64,000 nt of DNA from Furcasterigmium furcatum. Taxonomy: Eukaryota > Ascomycota > Sordariomycetes > Glomerellales > Plectosphaerellaceae. Made by a program: the position numbers and the translations under genes. The notes under the pieces were generated by a model. It did no database searches. It worked only from the letters and a program-made list of their open reading frames with translations, and had not been told where the DNA came from. Shown here piece after piece: positions 19,778 through 32,827 of the stretch (position 1 is its first letter; every line of letters begins with the position of its first letter). The DNA lies in assembly GCA_001599815.1 (NCBI GenBank), contig BCIA01000005.1, forward strand, positions 1,715,088 to 1,779,087, in the 5' to 3' direction.

Positions 19778-21150
19778 ATGACCGGCGCCTCGGAAGAAGA
19801 CGCTTATAGCTACGCAAGGTTCCTCGTCCAGATGTTCCCCTCCGTCGCCATCGACATCCTTTGCGACCAGAAGATATGCAAGCTGGACGAGGTCGAGCGC
19901 CACGTCGAGCTCGCCTGCACCAAGATCGGGAAGAAGTACACCATCAAGGGCCTCATCCAGGAACGGAAATTCGACGAACTGCGCAACCTCGCGGATGTCT
20001 ATCACGGTCACATATCCGCCACATCACCCGCCGCGACCCCCGTGACGAGGGGTCCCCTCGACTACCAGCCCGGCGGACCAGCAATGCCGTCCCCGCCCAT
20101 CTCCCTGGGCAGCGGACCAAGGAGTGTGCATCGCAACACGGCCCCTGAGCAGATCACCGTGTTGTACGATGGCGAGCCGTTTCCCTTGATAGTTCGTCCA
20201 AGCGGCACTGACGACTGCTTCATCGGAGAGGACAAGCTAGATCGATTTCGTGACTTGAGCCAGAACTGGACGTCGCCCGCGGCGAATGTACAGCTGGGTG
20301 GCCGGTTAATCGGAGTTTCCAAGTCCGTGAATCTAACATATTGCCTGCCGGGAGGATCACGGACACATCACTCTCAGTTCTGGGTCGTAGCGCCGGATCA
20401 GATCCGGCATGCAGATGTTCTCCTGGCGAGCAGACCAGGCCGATCCTCTACGCAGCACAACAACGGTGAGTTGCTACTTGGAGACTCGCTACGCGATACA
20501 ATCGACACCACTCGCTGATACAGTCCCAAGCATTGTATTCCCCCCTATCTTTATATGCCAACGGCGGCGGGCCACCTCCACCAGCCCCAACGCCGCCACA
20601 GGCCTCCAGCTTCTACGCCATGCCATCATCGAGTGGCATCCGCAGCATACACAGCAACGACGGCAGCCCAGTCATGACTCACGATAACCATTCTCGGGAC
20701 TTCTCAGCTACCATGCCGCATATGGGCTCCAGCTCCTCCCCCCTTCATCGCGGCCCACGGCCATCACAGCCCGCCTCGACCTCAAGCCGGCCTCAGTCGG
20801 CCCATTCCGCCAAACCCAACAAGCCACCAAGCAGCTCCAGCACCATCATGGTAAACCTCGCCTTCCGGGGCAGAAACAAGAAGCTCCAGAAAGTCGACCT
20901 CGATAGCGCGGCGGACAACATTCTCGCCATGCTGGAAGCCAACACGCACAAAATGAGCGGTCAGCCCCTCGACCGCTCCTCCCACGAGCTCACGGTGAGC
21001 ACGCTGGGCAAGAGCGATCCCGAGTCGCAGACGTGCCCACTTGACGAGGACGACTTTGAGACGTACTGGGACGCCGTGGTAGAGTTCATCCGCGAGAACA
21101 GGTCCTCGGAGAACAGCAGGAAGCCGGAGTTCCTCTTCGACCTTGGGTGA
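19778..21150 (+). CDS. Conserved-looking protein of unknown function
   Basis: Two exons (19778-20465 and 20531-21150, intron GTGAGT...CCCAAG) give about 435 aa. The start is well placed (CCAAAATGACC). Residues 1-75 look folded and helical (YARFLVQMFPSVAIDILCDQ, KKYTIKGLIQERKF). A Pro/Ser-rich linker follows, then a segment near 125-200 with hydrophobic alternation (EQITVLYDGEPFPLIV). Another disordered Ser/Pro region leads to a C-terminal domain (about 330-435) reading IMVNLAFRGRNKKLQKVDL and ending EFLFDLG. I do not recognise the family. The acceptor CCCAAG is unusual but keeps the frame; the better-looking TACAG 7 nt earlier would break it, so the junction is the weak point. Nothing ties it to the neighbouring amyloid-motif cluster beyond position. 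Confidence 0.6.
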
Positions 21151-22294
21151 AAGTGGCCGTGAAGTTCATGGGAAACCCTATACGCTCTACACAGGAGACG
21201 TGGACGCTCTCACGGAACCTCGTGGCCCGAAACTGCCGTTTGGCTGCGACACGCCGCTGTCAGAAAAAAACTCTCAAAACCCAGAGAGATGGCACATAGA
21301 CATGCCCGCGGACTCGTGCAAACACCATGCTCCGCCAGATGCGAGACTCTACTGACGACTGATGAAGGTGAGCTGACACACCCTGAACGCACACCGTATC
21401 ATTGCCTAAAATCTGAAGGGTAGAACAAGTTGAAACTGAATAATCAACTACCTTTGCGCCAAGTGTAACTTGGCCATATGAGAGAACAGCAAACTTCCCT
21501 GTCAGGCTGAGTGTTGAGGCAATCAGGCAGGGAGGGTGGTGTGGTCACCAGGGATGAATCAACCAGCCTCTCAACGAAAAGAACCCCGCTGCCTCGGGAG
21601 GATCGCATGCAGGCGAATAAATTCTAGTGCAAGCGGTCAATAGAAAGAGACAAGATATGTAGACCGTTGCTGTTCCTGTGTCAGTGTTCGTCTGTGGTGG
21701 CCATCAGTCTGCGGAACTCGTGTCAGAGGCCACGGGACTGAAGGTATAACAAGAATCTTGGACTTGACCATCTCACGCGCAAGTGACTGCTTTACAAGGA
21801 CACAAAATATCCGTTGAAGAACGAGAACCTGTCCAAGTTGCCAGGTGCTCCAGCCGCAGCCACATCCCTAAACACTCACATTATCCCCCAGTTCCAGCGG
21901 CAAACATCACACATAGTCACAATCCCCTCGCGGCTGAACATCGACAGAAAGACATCATGCATGCTTGCTATCCAGAGCACCTCCCACCGCCCGGCCCGCC
22001 CTTCCCTCATTTTCCAGGACCAGACCAACAAAACCGCGACATCCTCAGCGGAGAGGGAGCCGCGAAGCCACCTCCCTCGCATCCATCTCGATCAGAGTTC
22101 ACTAAACAGGTACTTTTCCCAAATCTGCTCAGAACACGAATCCCACACGCGGACCCGGGGGGGTCCACGGAGTACACGCTCAGACAACGGGTGGCCTCAC
22201 ACAGTTAGAGCCCGACCTTCGGGAACAACACGAGCTCGGGGACTTCACCCCCTGACTTCGTCCTCGCCTACGCTCCCCAGCCGCGCCGGGAGAG
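21151..22294. other. Intergenic region, convergent 3' ends
   Basis: The unknown gene ends rightward and coronin ends leftward into this stretch. It holds only short random frames. AT content rises around 21400-21480, consistent with 3' processing regions. Confidence 0.4.
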
Positions 22295-24531
22295 CTACTC
22301 CCCCCTGGCAGCCTCCAGCTCCAGCTCCAGCTGCCTGATCCTCTCGCTCTGGTCCTGCGACCCGCCGCCCGACGCCGACCCGACCTTGCGCTTGAGCCCG
22401 TCGACCTCCGACGTCAGCTGGCTGATCTTCTCGTTCTGCGCGCTGATGATCTTCGTCTGCTGCTCGAGGAGCTGCTTGATCTGGTCGAGGGACGACTCGA
22501 TGGCGGATGGGGACACCCCGGACGAGGCGGCGGCGGCGGGAGGAGTGGAGGTGGCGAGCTTGCTCACGGGCGGCTGCGCGGTAACGGGAGAAGACACGGG
22601 CTTGGCCTGCTGCTGCACGGGTGCGGCGGCCTTGATGGGCGAGGGGGGCTTGGCGGGCTCGAACTTTGCGGGAGGAGCGGCGGCGGCGGCGGCAACAGCG
22701 GCAGGGGCAACACCGCGGGCCTGCGGCCGCTGGACCTGCTCGAAGCTCGAGTCATCATCGCTGCTCTCCTCCTGCTCTGCGGGCTCGTCGTCGCGGAACT
22801 TGTCGGCCATGTTGGACATCGAGGCGCCCTGGTCCTTCATCGAGGGAGGCGGGCTGCGGAAGACGGGAGAGGCAGCGGCGGGCGCGGGCGCGGGCGTGGG
22901 CTCCGCCTTGGGGGCAGGCTTTGCTGCGACGGGCGCCGGGACGGGGGCGGGCTTATAGTCGGAGGCGATCTCCTTGGGCGCGGTGCCCTCGTACACGCTC
23001 TCGAGGTCGATCTTGGCCGGGAGCCCGTCCTTGCCGTCGATCCACTCCTTGGCCGACACGGCGGGCTTGAGACCGGTGGCGGGAGGGAAGATGTCCGACT
23101 GGAAGCTCTCTGCTCGTCGGGGCACGGTGAAGGAGATGGGCTCGATGTACTGGTCGTTGACGGTCTTGTAGGCGCGCATGATCTCGTTCTCGTGGACCTG
23201 CGTGGGGTCAGTGCCTGTCGCTGCGGCGGCAATCCTGGGAAACTTACGTTGATGCCGCGCCTGGGAACGAAAGCAATGCCTCGCTGGGGCTCGGCAGACT
23301 TGTGCTCGCTCAAGAACTCGAACTTGTCGTTCTCGTACTCGAAGTATCGGATGTTGCCGTCACCCTTGCCCGCAAGGTAAAGGCAGTTCGAGCCATCATC
23401 TGTACTCGTCAGCAACGGTCCGCTTCCAGACGCTACGACACCAGCACTTACCCCAGAACGGCATGCAGACACCCGAGATGGAGTCCAGCATGGTGAACCC
23501 GCCAATGGGCTCGGCGCGGCCGGGCTCCCACAGGGCAATCTGACGCTCGCTCATACGCGAGAAGCCGGTCGTCGCGAAGCGGTTGTGCTCGCCCAGCCAG
23601 ACGGCCCTGCTGTTCTTTGCGCCCGCGTGGCCGGCATACTCGTGGACGGGGGACTCCTGGCGCACGTCCCAGACGCGAATCTTCTTGTCGCGCGAGGTGG
23701 TGGCGAGGAGCGAGCCGCTCGCGTTCCAGGTCAGGCTCTGGACGATGTCGCCGTGCTTGAGCTGGTGGGTGGACTGGCCGGTGCCGATGTCCCACAGCTT
23801 GATGGTGAAGTCGCCCGAGGCCGAGGCCAGGATGTTGTCGGCGGCGGGGTTGAAGAGGACTTGTCCGACCTTTCTGTCGTTGCGGGGTGGTTAGTGGTGG
23901 ACGGAGACGGGTCTGGAGGATCGGGCGCTTCGTACCTCGAGTGGCCGGCCAGCTTGCTGACAGGGGACACATCGGCGGGCTCCTCGGCGTCGGTAAAGAG
24001 GGTGAATCCCTCAGGGACCTCCCAGATGAACACCTTTCCATCCTCCGAGGCGGAAGCGATAATGCGGTCGTTGAAGGGGTTCCTGTCAGGGTTGACGTCA
24101 GCGGTCGCGTGGCCTCAGGGACGGGCTCGGGCGTGGCTTTAGGTATTACCAGTCGGTATCGAGAACGGTGGCAGTGTGGCCTCGGAACAGGGGGATCTGG
24201 TCGGGCAGCTTGCCCTTCTCGTTCAAAGGGATGACAGCGAAGGCGCCGCCACCGCCGGAGTCCCAATTGACGGAGAGGTACTCGGGGTTGACCTGGGAGA
24301 AGGGTGAGGGTCAGCCTTGGTGGTGAGCTCGGGCGGCGCAATGGCGGCGGCCGTACCTTGACCAGGTTGGTATCCCAGGCATTGCGGCTGATGCGCAAGT
24401 TATCGTAGCAGAATTCCTTCCTCGTCGGCTTTCCAAAGACATGTCCTGGGCACCGTCAGCTTGGGTGGGCGGCCGAGAAGGACCGGGCGTCACCCACGAT
24501 ACTTCGACGATCGTACAAATCGGCCCGCCAT
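22295..24531 (-). CDS. CRN1: Coronin, actin-binding WD40 protein
   Basis: Seven exons (24531-24498, 24445-24357, 24292-24150, 24082-23936, 23873-23452, 23399-23248, 23197-22295) give 629 aa. The start MAGRFVRSSKYRH and the second exon FGKPTRKEFCYDNLRIS are the coronin signature. WD40 blades follow, with DTDW, VFIWEVPE, IKLWDIG and IRVWDVR, ending in the RGINVHENEIMRAYK and EPISFTVPRR segment that closes the propeller. A long Pro/Ala-rich unique region contains an acidic patch (EEQESSDDDSSFE-type) that in fungal coronins takes part in Arp2/3 regulation. The last 60 residues form a heptad coiled coil (SSLDQIKQLLEQQTKII) for oligomerisation. The protein acts at cortical actin patches. All intron phases and consensus sites agree. 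Confidence 0.95.
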
Positions 24532-25380
24532 GGCCGTGGATTTCGTTGCTGTAAGGATAGGGGATGGGCGGAAAGTATGAAAAGAAAAGATGGAGGGGCG
24601 AGGGAGCTGCGGTAAAGCAAGGGCGAGCTCCCTAGAATACTATGTTTCCGGTTGGGTTGGCACAAGAGTGGCGGGGACGAAAGCAGCCGAGCTGAGATGT
24701 CGAGGACAAGGAGATGGTCCGGCTGGTGGATGTTGCTGGAGAACAGGTGGGAGACCTTCCACTGCACTGCCAAGGTCGCTATTGCCTTGAAACTCGCAAG
24801 CGCTACTGCGCCACGAGGCCGCTGGAGAAATGATGGACAGGGGACCCACGCCCTCGACCGTTATGCACGCACGCAAGCCACCCAGTGACAACATCACGTG
24901 ATACCCCTGACTCGCCTCTCGGCCGTCGAGAGCATCACGATCATCACACATCCGCGCGCAGACAAGTCGTAGAACATGAATTCCTTCCAATGCTAGTACA
25001 CATGTGCGCTCGGGTTGAGAAGAGAGACGATCTCCCAGAAACCACCCCCCGCCCCGAGCCACAACAAACCCCCTTTCCGTGAACGTGAGTTTGGTTCACC
25101 ATATCCCCTTTCCATACAAGATCATGATCCTCATACACCCAAGACGCCCGCATGCCAAACCGAAAAAGTATTAAACAGGTAAACGCAAACTGGAGGGGGC
25201 TACGATCCGGCGAGATCGCTCCCTAGCACCACTTCCGACCGGGCGAATGATCGAGGGAAAACTCCTTCTCCCAGGTCCTGACCTGGGAACCTTCCCTGTC
25301 GCCCGCTTCCTCGTGGTCCATGGGATCGTGCCAGTCATACCAATGTCATGAAGCGAAGGCTGTCCGAGGCAGCGGGAGAC
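24532..25380. other. Intergenic region upstream of coronin
   Basis: It holds the coronin promoter and leader and the BUD4 3' end. A CT-rich block in the coronin sense (about 24540-24625) fits a promoter or leader. No gene is visible. Confidence 0.4.
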
Positions 25381-28300
25381 CTAGTTGAAGGTGCTCTTGG
25401 TTCGTGAGTGCACCCTCCGGCCCTCGGCTCGCTTGCGCAGAGCCTCCTCCCGCTTAAGGACGAGCTCGCACCACTTGGTCTTGCGGCGGCTGCCCGAGTC
25501 GTCATCTGAGCTGCTGTCGCCGCGGCCGATGAGATCCCCGAGGGCCTTCATCCAGCCCTCCTTGTCTGCGGCAGTGTCGGCATAGAAGTCGATGACTTCG
25601 CCGTTGTTGAAGCGGATGCGGAAGCCCTCCTCCACAAACATGTAGCCCTCTTCCTCCTCGGCAAAGGCAGACCGACGACGCTTGCCACCCTTTCCGAGGG
25701 TCTCTTTTTCAGTCAAGGAGCGACGGTCATCGATGAGACGCTTAGCGTTGCCCAGGTTAATGGTGGCGCGAGGCTGGCGGGTTGCCTCGTGGTATGCGGT
25801 CAGCTTGGCGCCAACCAGCTTGAAGTAACGGCGTCGCCAGTACTAGAAGAAAATGTCAGTCCGAAGTCCGTGTCGTCATGAATGATCTTGGTACATACCG
25901 GACAATCACCGCCCTGCTGGCTCAGGTTGCCCTCCCAGTTGCGGGAAAGACGCTCCTCGGCAGCCTTGATCTCGCGAATACACGAGTTCATGCTCTTAGG
26001 CATATCTTCATCTGCGACTCCCTTGGGACGGGGGACGAAGAGAAGCTGGAGCTCCAGCTTGCCGACCTTGTACGGCGCACGACGGACAACAGCTGTGTTG
26101 CCACGCTTGCTCTTTACGCTCGAAGCGAAGGCAGCCTCTTCGGTAGCCCACTCGTTGAAGCAAGCGACGTCAACGAGGTAAGGGCGGCCGTAGCATCGTG
26201 CCTCGTGCTCCTTGAGGCAGACGTAGGAGCGGGCGAAGCTGCCATCTTCCGCGGCGAGAGGGGACAGCAGATCCCAGCCAGTTGGTGCGGTGTTCATCTG
26301 GCGGGCCTGGGCCTCACGCTGCTGAGCAGCCATGCGTTCGTCCTCCTCGCGCTGGCGAAGCTCCATCTCCTTCCTCTTCTTCGGTGACGCAAACACTCTG
26401 CTGAAGGTCGACGTCTTCGGCTTGGTGGCCTTGGTTGCCGTCTGAATGACCTTCTTCGGCTCGGGCTTCTCCAGCTTGACGTTGAGGGAGAGCTGGAACT
26501 CGAGATCATTAGGCACCACCAGCTCAAACTCCTGTCCGATGGGCGCGTTGCGTGCAAGCTCCAACCAAGCTGTCGTCACGCAATGCACGCCGTTGTCCAA
26601 GGTGAGACTGAACCAGGTGCGTTCGTCTGTTTGTGGTCAGCTATTGACATCATGGTCACTCGATATGCGGCACTTACTCTTGGGGAGGGGAAGGTCAAGA
26701 TCCTTGACACCCATGACCTTGACAAACAGCCTACCGCGCTCGCCCGACTCCTCAGTCGCCAACTCGGGATTCAAATCATCGTCGGCCTGCGTGCTCGCCT
26801 GGGCGTTGCTTTCCTGGCCCGGCAGAGGCGGGACCGGCCCGCTCATGCCCTGGCGCTTGCGGACGCTCTTCTGCTTGGCCTTACCGTTCCAAGGCTCGAC
26901 GGTCCAAGTCTGGGGGCGGTCCTTCTTCACAGGAGAGTTGCCAGCCGACTTGGTCTTCCAGGAATCATCGGCGTCCTTGTCGCTCGCGGCAACAAGCTTG
27001 GTGTTCTGGCGCATGAGGTAACCGCGCTGAGCACGAGATGTGATGTTAGCATTCAGAGCTTGGGTTTCTGCTACAATGACTGGATTCGGTGGATGGGCAG
27101 CTCTGGTAGACGCTCGTCTACTGGGGCTGCCTGTGGCAATGCGTGATGCTTCAAGAGAATGGGAGTCAAAAGTAACCTTTTGTGCCTCGATAACCCGCTC
27201 GAAATCCTGATCAAGACTGAGACCTAGGTCAAGATCCAACGTGAGACTGCGCTTTTTGAAGCTCGGATGTCGCTCGAGGAAGTCCTCGCCGGTTTCGAGG
27301 GTGGTGTCAAGTTCGAGATCGCGCGATAGTCGGTTGCGGTGGCGCTCGGGAATGGGAGGGACGTCGGGAATCTCGCGGCTCACTATGCGGCGAGCTTCAC
27401 GCATTGAGGCAATGTCGGAGGGCGTGGCTGAAGGGCGAGTCTTGAGCTTTGATCCGGATGCCGACTTGATTGTTGCTTGTCGCTCTGGGACAATCGGAGA
27501 GTCGATTTCCTCTTCCTCGTCTTCGTCATCAGAAATGGGGTGATGAATCACGGAGTCGGGAGTGCCAGGGTCTTCGTAGTCATCCTCAGGTTCACCCCAG
27601 CCGGAGCCGTCATACTCAGGCTTCGATAGCTGGTCCGGGGTGTAGGGACGCTTCATGAAGGCCTGGGCGTCGGCCATCTTGGGAGGTGGCTCGAGGTCCT
27701 CGACCTGCGCTGGTGTCTCATCAGGGCGAGGGAGCATATACGCAGACAAACCCTTGGAGAAGAGGTTCTCCGTCTCGGCCTTGCTGACTTCGGGAAGGCT
27801 GGAGGGGAGTGCAACGCCATCCATGGACTTGCGCTCGTCTACAGGGCTGGCTGCACGAGGAGTCCTGACGTCCTCTTCAACCTCCTTGACCTCCACAACT
27901 TCGACCTCCTTGACCTTGACCTCCTGGACCTCGGGATCCTGGGAATGTCCCTTGGAGATCAGGTCATCAGAGTAGTGGCTTGCGGAGTCATCGTCTTGAG
28001 AGTCGGAGCGATGGTAGTAGTCTGTGATGGAGTCGAGATCCTCGTCCCTCTCGGGGCCGCGACGGATAATGACGCTATCATCGCCGTCGTCCTCCAGACG
28101 GTCGTCATCCATGGGAGCCTCGTCAGTCTCCGTCGAAGGAATCGGGACGTCAGGGTCATAAGTCATAGCACGGTCAGGGCTCCTCTCGGGGCTGCGCTGA
28201 GGGCTGGAGCTGGGAGGAGGAGACGAGAATTGGTAGTCAGACTCCCGGGTGTTGGCGTTGCCATTAACACGACGCAGAATGGACTCGCGGGAGATACGCT

Positions 28301-29953
28301 CGGGAAGCTGGTACTCGCCCAGGCCGGAGATATCTCCGATCGTGTCGTCCTCCTCTTCGGCCTCGAGCATGCTAGAGTTGACAGACTCGGCCTCGGGGGT
28401 AGGGCTCTGCATGCGATCGCGCTGGTTACCCCGACGCAGGCGGCGCTCCCTCTGAATTTCATTGGCAGATTTGGCATCGTCCGAGAGCATCATAAGCTTC
28501 AGTCTCTCCTCCAGAGTCATCTTGCCGTTGCCGATGTTCTGGATGTCGGACTTGGTCGATGTGGCAGGAGGTGGAGAGGGCAGGCTTCTGTGCGAGCCGG
28601 AGCCGAGCATCCTCTCGGCAGTAGCGGACAGCCCGGGAGAAGAGCAGACAGAGTCGCTCCTCGTGAGCTGACCGGGCAGAGGAGGCAGCGGCCGGTGGTC
28701 CGAGTTGGACGAGTCGGTGCGTTGCTGTGTCGGCCTCGACGGCATCAGCTGCGAGGGGCGGGCCTCTGGCATGGGGCTGCTCTCAAAGGGGTCGTCGCCG
28801 CGGTATCCGTTTTGTCGCCAGTCGTCGGGGCCAACGACAGGAGTCTTGTCGGTGTCCTCGAGAGAAGCGTCGAAGCTGTCCTCGTGGGCGTCGATGTCGC
28901 CGAAGCGGTAGTGCCTCCGGTCCTCGTCGTCTTCCTCGTTGGACTCGTAGCTGCCTTCGCGAGAATCTGTGCCTATGGAGGAGATGTCTGGCGTGGCCAT
29001 CTCATACTCGTTGATCTGAGGAGGAGCGGCGTCGAAGGTGACGCTCTTGGCATGACGATGGAGGGACTTGCCGCTAGGAAGCTCGCGATCGTCAAAAGAG
29101 TTGTCTTCGGACCAGAGGCCGGTCTCGGGGTCGAAGCTGCTCTTGAACCTGCTGGTCGAGAGAGACGACTTGATGGGAGATGCTTGCTCCTGGATGGGTG
29201 TCTTGGGGATGTCCTCCTCCTCGGTGGTGGCGGGCATGGATGCGGTGGATGCGGTGGCGAAGGATGCCTTGGTCGGGCTCGACGATGGGCTGTAGATGGG
29301 AATGCTTGTCGTGCTATCGGAGCGCTGGTGGCCGAATCCTTTGCGCTCAGACTCGGACCGAAGTCCATTCAGTCCGTTCCCACCATAGGCATTGCCCTGG
29401 ACCTTAGCAAGGGGGCGTTCGACCTGGGGCAGCCGGGTCGGGTCGTATTCTAGTTTGTGCTCGAGGGCGAGGATGTTGCTGTTCCTGACGCGGGAGGCCT
29501 TTTGCAGGCGCTCGATGGAAGAGCGGCGTGTTGGGGAGGGCGATCCGGATCGACCGTAGAGGTTGCTGGTCTCCGCGGTCAGGGAGTTGAGGTTGCGGTT
29601 CTGCCAGAAGAGGCGAGGTGACGTGGTGCTGTTCTCGAGAGGGGAGGACTGGAATGGAGACGAGTCAGTGCTGAGCCCCATCTTCTGGACCTCATTGTTA
29701 GCCCGGAGGGAGCCAGTCTCGAGATGTCTGAGACAGGGGATCCTCACCTTTGTGGGCTGATGCCAGCTTGGGGAGTTCCTCCTCTTGTCGGAGGGGGAGA
29801 GCTCGGAGAGCGGACGCGGAAGACCAGCCATCTTGGTGGGAGATCCGCTGGAGCTGCTCTTGGAGATGCGCAGAGGGTGCACCTGTTCTTGTGTTAGTTG
29901 GAAGGTTTGAGAACGACGTGGAGGGAAGTACATACCGGTTCTTCTGATGCCAT
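25381..29953 (-). CDS. BUD4: BUD4, anillin-like septin-associated protein
   Basis: Four exons (29953-29936, 29882-26678, 26626-25899, 25842-25381) give 1470 aa. The first exon encodes only MASEEP. About 1000 residues are low-complexity, Ser/Pro/Asp/Glu-rich with short KS/PPLP-type motifs, as in fungal Bud4. A C2-like/anillin homology region begins near residue 1055 (GRLFVKVMGVKDLDLPLP, then RTWFSLTLDNGVHCVTT and EFELVVPNDLEFQLSL). A PH domain closes the protein near 1315-1430 (YWRRRYFKLVGAKLTAYHE...INLGNAKRLIDD...GFRIRFNNGEVIDFYAD). Bud4 binds septins and organises the contractile ring and septum in hyphae (family knowledge). The BNI4-like gene at the other end of the window serves the same site. 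All junctions are in phase. Confidence 0.93.
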
Positions 29954-31097
29954 GTTGAACTGGGAATGGCTAGATCATTTGGTGGTCTCGGGCCCTCGAG
30001 ATGCTCGTAGAATACTCGGCTTGAAGCGCGCGAAAGCAAAGCGCGGCTGCTGCTGTGGACGATACGACGGCCGAAGAATGCGGGCAATCGATACAAAGGG
30101 GCAACGCAACGGCGGAGGAAAAGGCAAGACAGCAGGGCGCCGCTATATCGAAGGTGATACGGACAGCGTTCCTGAGCAGTGGATGATCGGAAAGGGATGA
30201 ATGCCTGGTGGTGTGGCCGAGTTCGATTTGTTGTTTAAGGGTGGCAGGAGGGGGAAGTTGAGGGAGGACGTCAAGTCGGTACAGGGATGTGATTGGAGCG
30301 CGGGGGAAGGAGGTAAACAAACAGGGTGACGGCGACTTCCCAGGGTTCGTTGCCCCGCGCGACCGCCCGCTCCTTCCACCCCTAGCGAGTCCTTGGGGAG
30401 TTCGGATGCACGAGCCCACTAATTCTGCGACGCTCCAGCGAACCAAGTGCCGCCCCAGCCACTGAAAGGGCGGCTTGTCGGGGGCGCGGGCTGTTTTCCC
30501 CGCCCAGAAACATGGACCACGGCACTTGGTGTTGCGCAAATCAGCTGCTGCGATGCCACTATCCATGGGTGTAGGAGGAAGAAGCAAACTTGGATGCGAC
30601 GCCATGGGCTGACATGCCCGGTTTTTCCAGGTTCTGGGGATCAAGACGAGTTTTATTGTTATTACCTCTGTTACGGGTTGGAATACCTATCTGGAGCTGG
30701 CTTCTCTCGTCCGTCTCCCAGTTCGAGTCAACCCTGGCCGGATCATCACGAACTCGCAACAATAACAACAAGCCCTGCAGAGTTCGCGCTCGCAGCTGTC
30801 GTTTCACAAGTCAACGGGTATCCAGAGACCCAGATTTATCTCACTTCCCGGTCCAGGTTCCCCGCGCTAAGAGCCTGTCGGCGTCACGTCTGATCTGCCT
30901 GTGTCCGGTCCGGGCCCTCGTGAAATCCAGACTCCATGTCGTGACCACTCTCTGTTGTCGCCCGCCCACAGATGACTAGCTCGACTCCTCCCGGATACGA
31001 TATCTGCAAGACATCGGAAGATGCCACTTATCGAACAGAAATTTCGCGCATCCAGACCCAAAATTTGCCCACACACATGAGGTCACACACCCTCCCT
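29954..31097. other. Intergenic region upstream of BUD4
   Basis: It includes the BUD4 leader and promoter and the HIS6 3' end. It is pyrimidine-rich in the BUD4 sense around 30220-30320. No supportable gene or RNA is seen. Confidence 0.4.
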
Positions 31098-31977
31098 CTA
31101 CGGCGTCTGGGACTTGTTCCACTGAACGCACTCGTCCAACTTAACCCCGTTGCCCCCGAAACAGTCCAGAGCGCTGCCGATCGTCAGGTCGACCTTGCCG
31201 TTGCTCAGCCTCTTGACCGTCTCAAGGTCCTCCAGGTTCCTGCCACCGCCGGCATAGGTGACGGGTATCGACGACCATTGTGCGAGCTTCTCCACGAGCT
31301 TCTCGTCGATGCCCTTCTGGAGGCCCTCGTTGTCTGCCGCGTGGATGAGGAACTCTGAGCAGTACGGCTCCAGTTGCTTGATGGATTCTATTCCTGTCAG
31401 CCCATGAGCGGGATCGAGAGCAGGAGTCTGCTTACCCTCGTTGACCTCCATGTCCGTGATGGTCTGCCACTTGTTCATCGCCACGAACCAGCTGCTGTCC
31501 CCTCGTCGCCGACAGCTCAGGTCGATCACCAGCTTCTCCTTGTCGCCGTCCAGCGCCTCGAGCACGGCATCCAGCCTCTCTTGGCTGAACTTTCCATCAG
31601 GGAACAGATATGATGTGATGATAACCTGGCCGTACTGGTCAGCCCATACACCATGCCTCGCCGACAAAATCCCATACCTTCTCAGCCCCGGCTTCCACCC
31701 ATTGCTTCGCGTTCTTGTCATTGATGCCGCCGCCAACCTGCAGGCCCCCAGGCCATGCTGCCAGAGACTCCCTCGCCGCTGTATCATTGCCCGGCCCCAG
31801 CATAATCACATGGGCGCCGGTGAGGTCATTCTCTCTGTAGAGCTTGGCGAAGTGCGCGGGAGGGTGTGGCGAGACGTAGTTCGTTTGCAGCGCCGCGGTC
31901 GTGCTGTCCAGGGTGCCGCCGACAATCTGCTTCACCTGCCCGGCGTGCAGGTCGATGCAGGGCCGAAAGCGAGTCAT
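31098..31977 (-). CDS. HIS6: HIS6, ProFAR isomerase of histidine biosynthesis
   Basis: Three exons (31977-31678, 31625-31436, 31393-31098) give 261 aa, the usual fungal length. The enzyme opens the ribose of N'-5'-phosphoribosylformimino-AICAR-ribotide to the ribulosyl form, the fourth step of histidine synthesis, in the cytosol. It is a TIM barrel of the HisA/HisF type: MTRFRPCIDLHAGQVKQIVG carries the first catalytic Asp, LQVGGGIND is the first phosphate-binding Gly loop, VIDLSCRRR leads toward the second catalytic region, and VTYAGGGRNLEDLE with LTIGSALDCFGG are the late phosphate-binding strands. All introns keep phase. No upstream site for general amino-acid control was searched exhaustively; none stood out. 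Confidence 0.95.
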
Positions 31978-32827
31978 TTTGGTCGTTGAACTTGGCCTTT
32001 GGATGAGGATTGATGATTCTCAAACTATTCAATGGGACCTCTCAAGGCCAAAGTTTACAGTTTGGCGGGGCATGACCCCGCTATCGGAACTGGACCACCA
32101 CTTCACTGGGCTTTGCTTTTTGTTGCATCACTGGTGGCATCGACGACTGCGACGAGTCGCAAAAAAAGAGCCATGATTCAGCTCAGAGTTCTTCACTTGA
32201 TCATGTGCTGAAGCTTCTGCCTTGGAGTTTTAATTTTGCAGCCTTGTCAAGTTGAATTGATGTTCAAGCCCACTCACCGTCCCTGACAAGGCCAGCACTC
32301 GTCGAACAGTTGCGAGAAGAGCCATCCCGGCCGCAAAACTCGTACCTAGGTACTTAGGTAGCTGAAGATAGCCGCGGGAGTGAGCCTTGGGTCTGTTGTT
32401 TAGCTTTCCAGAGATTGGCGACGTCTGATTGATCCATCGTTCCCATCCGGGTACCTATGCGTACCTGATCCTTGAAGTCATGGTGTTGGACAGAGGCGTA
32501 CCACTCGGGTTTTGTAACCAGCGCCAAAGCGCCTCCATCCAGACCCACAACACCAGTGGTCTGTTCCATGGTATCCACGCCCCCAAGATGCTCGTCGTGT
32601 TGAGCATGAAGGTAACTCACCGGGCATGAGGCAAGATTTTATGAGCTTTGAAATTCGCAAACAGACTTTCATAGGCTTGCGTACTTTCTACAGGCCCGCC
32701 TTTGCACAATTTTCACGCCCAAGCCCCACACCTTTCGCCTTGAAGCCCAAACGACGTTCCCAACTCCACCATCTGGACTTCGGCAAAGTTGCAACATGTA
32801 CCTTCAAACAGCCCTAAATATTCATCG
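31978..32827. other. Intergenic region between HIS6 and the tRNA
   Basis: It contains the HIS6 promoter. A palindromic TACCTAGGTACTTAGGTAG lies near 32344, the same motif family as at 6.7 kb. No gene is visible. Confidence 0.4.

Noticed and set aside
27945..29453. 502-codon open frame on plus
   Set aside because: It lies wholly antisense to the large BUD4 exon; composition (Gly/Val/Arg/Leu) is what the complementary strand of Ser/Asp/Pro-rich coding gives.
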